Assembly (NCBI GenBank): GCA_019096065.1
Contig: JAGUCH010000002.1
Coordinates: forward strand, 1,252,501 to 1,316,500
DNA length: 64,000 bases
Direction of reading: 5' to 3'
Source: Paracyclopina nana
Lineage: Eukaryota; Arthropoda; Copepoda; Cyclopoida; Cyclopettidae
The notes under the pieces were generated by a model. It saw only the letters and a program-made list of their open reading frames with translations, was not told where the DNA came from and did no database searches. How positions within the stretch are numbered: position 1 is the stretch's first letter; every line of letters begins with the position of its first letter. The position numbers were made by a program, and so were the translations under genes. Positions 58,914 through 64,000 of the stretch are shown in pieces.

Positions 58914-60507
58914 TACCTTTAACTTGTCTGGCTAATGTGAAGTTTGTTTGCTGATTAAGGCCTGGATCAGCTGGTTATTTCACCACAATTTTGAGCGCCG
59001 TAATTGCGATGCAATTGTCGACATAACAGCGATCAGCTGGTAATTGTAATCCAATTTTTGCTATGTGCAAAAATTACTTCTGTAGCGGAATTAAAGTAAA
59101 ACTTACAGACCAAAATTCAAAAATGGGATCGTAAGAGCTTAAACTATCAAAAACAGACTCTGTTATGACAAATAAGGCCAAAAATTAGGCCAACTTAAAT
59201 TGCAAAGGTTTGGTTGACTTTACTCTTAAAGTTCCGCCGCTGCTTTGCTCGCCGAAATTGCGCTGCAATTATCTGTAGTAGCTGATCCACTTAAATTGCA
59301 GCGCAATTACAAACAGCAGCTGAAATTATAACCGAAATTGCGCTGCAATCAGGACCAGCTGATCCAGGCCTAAATGACGTCTATGAGCAGTGTCGGTGAT
59401 AAGCTTGCTTATTCCCATCATCTAGGTCTCTAGAAATCAGGAGTTGTGCCGTAAGTCAACTGACCGAGCTCTGGATGAAAAAACAGGTTTAGAGGGGAAA
59501 ATATTAGAAATCATAGCCCGTACACGGGAGGCAGACAAGAGCTGCGTAGCAAGTTCAGTATGACACTCTGTTGTTGATCTACGAAAATATTTCTTGAATG
59601 AAAAAGGGGCCTTCATTTTTTAGATAAGTTTCCTGCTTTGTTCATAGAAGTTTATTGTAAGTTGAATAAGCATGACGCACTCACGTTTTTTTCATCTTCA
59701 TTGTATATGCAGCTGCTGAAATACTCTTCTTCATGTATTGCTCTGAGTCAGACGTTTGACATAAGTTCTAAATGGGAATAGTGAGAACTAGCTGCGTACC
59801 GATCACTACGATTTTTTGCTAGTGATCACCTAGCTTTATGAAGAGTGCTGCAGTATTATCAGAAAATCCTTAGTTACTTAATTGACTTATTGACTCAGGC
59901 AGCTTTTTGCCCTCAAAAAATTATCTAGGTTGTCTGTATCTAAGGTTTCCAAAGTGCTTTAGGCAAATATTCTTACTTAACTGAGCTTATGTTTGCTCAC
60001 TTTTTAACTGTACCCTAAAAGGCAAGAATTCTTCAAAAGGTGTAAAATACTCCACAATTAGCTTTAAAAACACAGAAAATTGAGATGCACCTAATTCTAT
60101 GGATTAACAAAAAAAGTATGTAATGTATTTTTTGGAATTTTTATAAATCTTATGCAACCTAATTGCAATTAAGTTAGGGATGTAGATAACATTTTAGTCC
60201 GTTTCACCAAGCTGCTTTACTCTTTTTATCACCTTTATTAGCAATTACAGATGTTTTAGTTCCAGCAGTAGAAAAAGAATGAATTCAACGTAATTGTCAT
60301 TGTGATGTTATAATAAGAAAAGTTCCTTTTTTGTAGAGAGAAGGGCATTGTCGTTGATGCTTACAAGCAGCAACTATAGAGCTTTTATCCACTGTACATT
60401 ATACATTTGATTTACTTTGTGCATCATTTTTTGTTTTTCGTTTTTTCTTTGTTTGTTTTGTAGTTCATGAGGTCAAAACATGCATTTTTTGTGTGCTGTT
60501 GATTGGC
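58914..60507. other. Intergenic, no gene recognised
   Basis: Between 59000 and 59370 there are several copies of a short word like AATTGCGCTGCAATT and AGCTGATCC in both orientations. The remainder is AT-rich with no ORF of note. Confidence 0.5.
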
Positions 60508-61763
60508 TCAAATATCAATGTCAAATTGCTCCTCTTCCTCTTTGGTAGACTCTGAATTTAAATAACAAGTGTGAATTCATGCAAATTCATTTGTACACTT
60601 AATTTACCTTTAACAGTTTGCAACTTGTGAGGCATTTCAGTTCCATTGTGATGCTCCTTTTCAGGTGAAGACGAAATTCGTTGGCTAGTTGTCACGCCGG
60701 GTATCACAGGCAAATTTGCTGGTGGGGTTTTCGCCAGAGGGCTATGTCGCATTTTCATCAAAAATGCTCGTTCATAAATAATTCGGGTACCTGAAATCAG
60801 GCAATTTTTCCTTAATTTTGAGCAGTAATTAAATGGTATCGAATACCTCCAGGTGTGGTACCAAACATGGTACCTCCAGGAGTGGTTCCATACTCGGTGG
60901 GCATTTCATGTTCACTATTGATCACAACTCTCCTGCAAAAGCAAACAAGTGTGCAATTATTGAGTGAGTCAAATGATAAAAGTCTCAGCAGTGACTCAGC
61001 ACTTTGCATAGCTAAACCCAACTTTTGAAGGTTGCTTTTATTGCAATTTCAATATAATAAGCACACATTTGCTCAATTAACTTTCTGCACTGCAAATAAA
61101 AGGACCTTTTTTAAAATTAGGAAATATGTCATGTTGGCAAAAAAAATTAGTTTAATTAGGTTTTTAGAAAACACATTTTGCTTTGAGTAAAAAATTGAGA
61201 TTTTTTTTTTACTGTAGGTGGATCCCACAACATTAGGCAGCTAAGCTTAAGCAAAGCAAGGTAACTTTGATTGCATATTTCTCAGCAACTTCTCATCTGA
61301 TTCGAACCAAAATTGGTAGGATTCATCAGAGTTGCCTTATAATTGTTGCTGTCAAATTTAGTGCAAATCCGAGGCTGCTAAGTGGTACCCAATTTCCCTT
61401 TGCTTAACCCAGCTTTGCTTTGCTTAAAACCAATCTTTTGAATGTAACCTCGGATTTGGACTGAATTAGGCATGAACAATTATGAGGCAACTCTGATGAA
61501 TCCTACCAATTTTGGTTCGAATCAGTTGAGAGGTTGCTGAGAAATTCGCAATCAAAGTTACTTTGCCTTTGCTTAAGCTTAGCTGCCTAATGTTGTGGGA
61601 TCCACCTTGTAATAGTTGTTTTTTTTTACTTTTTTGTGCTGCCTAGAAACTGAGTACATTTTCTGGTGGGGCAGCTAAAACCCGCGAAAATTAAGTGAAT
61701 GTACCTGATTGGAACACCAGAAGTGTGCAATTGAGCTTGCCTTGCCATGGGTGAAGCTGACAT
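60508..61763 (-). CDS. 4E-BP: eIF4E-binding protein (4E-BP)
   Basis: 4E-BP binds the cap-binding protein eIF4E and blocks translation until TOR phosphorylates it. Exons 61705-61763, 60847-60932, 60608-60790 and 60508-60551 join in frame to about 123 aa; the family norm is about 118. The double TOR site is [14 protein letters not shown]. The eIF4E-binding motif is [16 protein letters not shown] (YxxxxL-phi), followed by [13 protein letters not shown]. The C terminus FDIDI is the TOS motif that binds Raptor. All regulatory parts are present. Intron 1 carries a 390-bp fold-back element. Confidence 0.97.
61217..61606. repeat. Fold-back inverted repeat in 4E-BP intron 1, ~158-bp arms
   Basis: Arms 61217-61374 and 61448-61606 are about 90% reverse complementary. 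The outer ends are GGTGGATCCCACAACATTAG and its complement, and the inner ends CCGAGG and CCTCGG. A 73-bp spacer separates them. It is non-coding and would form a long hairpin in the pre-mRNA. Confidence 0.92.
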
Positions 61764-63126
61764 TTTCAATCAGTTGCGATTAACCGTGCAAAAAGCGAAT
61801 TGAAAGAAAACTACGATGTTGTAGTATGTGTTATGGCGTAGTAGAGTGATTTTCCGCAGCAATCTCGCGAGCTTTGTTGTTGTCAGCTGTTGCTTCAGTC
61901 AGCGTTACCAGACATTTCCCCCGAAAACTTGCTATGTATTTGCTCGTCATATCTAACTTCATTTCTCTATGAAATCCTTTTTTGAATTTTTACATAATTA
62001 AAGTCCATGAAAAATAAGGGTTTTTAGGTAGTTCCAAGACAATTCTGGTAGCCCTGTGGTCTCATTTTCCGCCAAACCTGCCTTGAACAATTATGAGGCG
62101 CGGCCGGTTTTTTGTAAGCAAAGCTCTTCTGTTGCCAAGCAAATCAACAGATAAAAAAGCCTGAGAAAAAAAAAAGCATTTATTGCTTTTTTGACCTTCT
62201 TTCTTATCTAAAATCTGCATGAAAACTTAATATAATGGCCTTTTTTTCAGCATAGGACACGAAATCCTCCTCATTTTTATTAATATGTCGGAATTTTGCT
62301 ATTTCTTCGGAACAATTTGCGTCGAGTCACGCAACCTCAGCAGAGCAGAAAACTCCTCACGTTATCAAAGAAGTTAAGGAAAAACGATTATTTATATTTG
62401 TGCACCTAAAAAAAAGGTCTGCATATTTACCTTTATTTTCATCATGGTTTCTTGAATTTAGTGGTTATTTTATCTGGTATAAAGGTGCACCAAGAGAGGA
62501 AGTCATATGTGGTGCATTTATGTAGGTCAAGGTAGAGGTAGAAGAAGTTTGGTACAGGCAACAACTTAAAGGGTCAGTTGGTCACCCTGCTCCTGTATTT
62601 TCAGGTCACACGCTAATTTCTCTCTCAGCATTTTCACCCTCCAGCTTCTTCTAGGAGAGCTTGTGGCGCTGCAGCCACGAAAAAAGCCCCAATTTCCCAA
62701 AAAATTCAGCCATGGTGACCTCAATGTTCTCAACCTGAAAAAAGCCATCTATTTTTTTAACTACCTCGAGCCATGATGCTGAAGTTTCAATGTCAAGGCA
62801 TTCAAATTCAAATACCAAAGTGCCTGACATTTAGAGCCTGAAATCACTGTTGTTTTGCGCCAGCCAAATTCAAACTCCGCGCGTTGAAGTCTCCCGTGAA
62901 TATTATTGCATTTCACAGCATTTCCAATGGATACTATTGAACCGGGAAAACCGACCTATTTATTCCAATTTCCCTCAGTCATGCACAAGGCCTCCTTCAT
63001 TTTGCATGACACATGAACTAACACGTGCGTTGGCGGTTTAAGCAGCGCGCGCGCGCGCGCGCTCGCGTTGCTCAGCTTTGGATCCTTGTTGTTGTGTCCC
63101 TAGTCTCACTCGAGAAACTGAGCAAC
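61764..63126. other. Intergenic, upstream of 4E-BP; no gene recognised
   Basis: The 4E-BP promoter should lie near 61770-62000. A (GC)n run lies at 63043-63063. Minus-strand ORFs near 62566-62748 have no recognisable content. Confidence 0.5.
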
Positions 63127-63345
63127 ATGGACACCAACAACAATGACAGCATTCATCTCAGCAGTAATAACAACAACAACAACAACAGCAACAGCAAATG
63201 CTCAGCTTTTTGCTGCTCTTCCCAAAGCAAATCCAGTCAGAATCACTCTTCTAGTCTGCCCACCATTCAAGTCACTGCCAAGGTTCTCTTTGGGTCCGTG
63301 GCAGCCATCTCAGCATTAAATGCTGAGCGCAAGAAGAAAGCCTGA
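63127..63345 (+). CDS. Possible small Asn/Ser-rich protein (72 aa)
   Basis: I do not recognise it. The ORF starts MDTNNNDSIHLSSN and runs through an (AAC)n-encoded Asn stretch, a Cys/Ser-rich piece (CSAFCCSSQSKSS), then SLPTIQVTAKVLFGSVAAIS and a basic end ERKKKA. The last 30 residues look more protein-like than the start. An in-frame upstream Met exists at 63025 but would read through a (GC)n run as alternating Arg-Ala, which is unlikely. It may be a terminal exon or a chance ORF. Confidence 0.35.
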   Translation: MDTNNNDSIHLSSNNNNNNNSNSKCSAFCCSSQSKSSQNHSSSLPTIQVTAKVLFGSVAAISALNAERKKKA

Positions 63346-64000
63346 GATTTTGCTGAGAGCCCAACAAAGATTGCTGGCGTTTGGCTCAGCCGAAAAAAGA
63401 GGGAAAACAACAATCTTTGCGGTGCATTGACTAGTCAGTCAATAATTATTACTCTCGTTGTATTCTGTACATCCAGCTGATAATTAAACGTATGTAACCA
63501 AATGTATAATTCTCCCGTCTATTTCATTCCTCCATTTCTTCACTACATACACACAAAGGTGATTGCCCTCTGCTGTGAGCATAAAAAATAGAAAGTTGCT
63601 TCTTGACTTATTTTTTTATATGTCACTAATATCTTTTAGAGAGCAAAATCAGTGGCTGCAAAGCATAGTTGAATAGGCAATTTTCAGCTCTGCTTTTGAT
63701 GCTATCTTGAGCAGTGAATTCGCTTAAAAAGCATGGTCTGATTTCTCCTCTTTGTTTTGGAAACAGCAGCTGATGGTGAACCTGAACTAGTTACCCACAT
63801 CCTAGACAGTTGCCAGGCTTGAAGCTCTGCAGACGTTTCCCTTGGCACACTTACCACCACACTGCTATAGTACGACTCCAAAGCGCGCGAGCTCCTCGTA
63901 AACCCTGAATGATACTCTCCATTTTAAAATCCACACGGATAAATAAGCCTTACTTGGCGTCTTCGAAGATTAAACGAATCTAGCTGCTATTAAAATCGTG
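63346..64000. other. Window end, nothing firm
   Basis: A minus-strand Met at 63921 opens a short frame (MESIIQGLRGARALWSRTIA) followed by a donor-like GGTAAGT near 63850. It could be the first exon of a leftward gene, but no second exon was found. Confidence 0.35.

Noticed and set aside
63850..63921. Possible first exon of a leftward gene at the window end
   Set aside because: It is only about 23 codons with a plausible donor. No second exon was found, so it is mentioned but not annotated as a gene.

Overview
The window reads as nuclear DNA of a compact, AT-rich invertebrate genome. Genes sit close together on both strands, most introns are short GT-AG introns, and there are no operons or bacterial signals. 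A cuticle protein with a Rebers-Riddiford chitin-binding domain (9925-11182) points to an arthropod. A selenoprotein T that uses UGA as selenocysteine (3847-4972) argues against the many insect lineages that lost selenoproteins. Several LIN-12/Notch-repeat (LNR) modules (38802-41207) recall the LNR-protein expansion reported in Oithona copepods. My best inference is a copepod crustacean, possibly Oithona-like; the species is not proven by the sequence.

Layout. 209-3244 (-): Numb-associated/AAK1-type kinase. 3847-4972 (+): selenoprotein T with a SECIS element at about 5021-5085. 5190-5639 (+): LITAF-domain protein. 6264-6497 (+): small membrane ORF. 6802-8757 (-): arylsulfatase. 8955-9766 (+): HTATIP2/TIP30-like protein. 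9925-11182 (-): cuticle protein with a Gln-rich tail. 11784-12598 and 12703-13317 (-): two tandem MGST1-like genes. 13504-16375 (-): SLC35/EamA-like transporter, with a seven-helix ORF nested in one intron on the other strand (14546-15397). 16565-17241 (+): Reeler-like secreted protein. 17290-18482 (-): Atonal-type bHLH factor. 18.5-30.3 kb has no convincing gene. It holds tandem repeats, fold-back elements, a tRNA-like sequence and several copies of one interspersed repeat. 30324-33643 (+): SLC22-type transporter. 34018-36534 (+): SMYD-type SET/MYND protein. 37232-38661 (+): small secreted protein. 38802-41207 (+): LNR and kelch modules, partly broken. 41621-43870 (+), 55089-56930 (-) and 57084-58913 (-): three related divergent nuclear receptors; the first is interrupted by an insertion. 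52366-54596 (-): paladin-like phosphatase. 60508-61763 (-): 4E-BP. 63127-63345 (+): small Asn/Ser-rich ORF.

The most unusual object is at 44411-51027. It is a 6.6-kb palindromic satellite element made of 342-bp units, first in one orientation and then in the other. The second arm shows a three-unit (1,026-bp) higher-order period. Short GGCAAACAA-type arrays and an 11-bp inverted terminus bound it, and a 9-bp direct repeat (GATTTCGCG) flanks it, as expected of a transposed element. A separate 412-bp insertion in the nearby nuclear receptor also has a 9-bp target duplication (GGCAACCCA).

Most genes are unrelated housekeeping or physiology genes. Functional groups visible here are ER and redox or detoxification functions (SelT, the MGST1 pair, TIP30), membrane transport (SLC35-like, SLC22-like), nutrient and growth control (4E-BP), and the nuclear-receptor cluster. 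Exon joins were worked out by eye from reading frame, GT-AG sites and family similarity; none was checked against transcripts.
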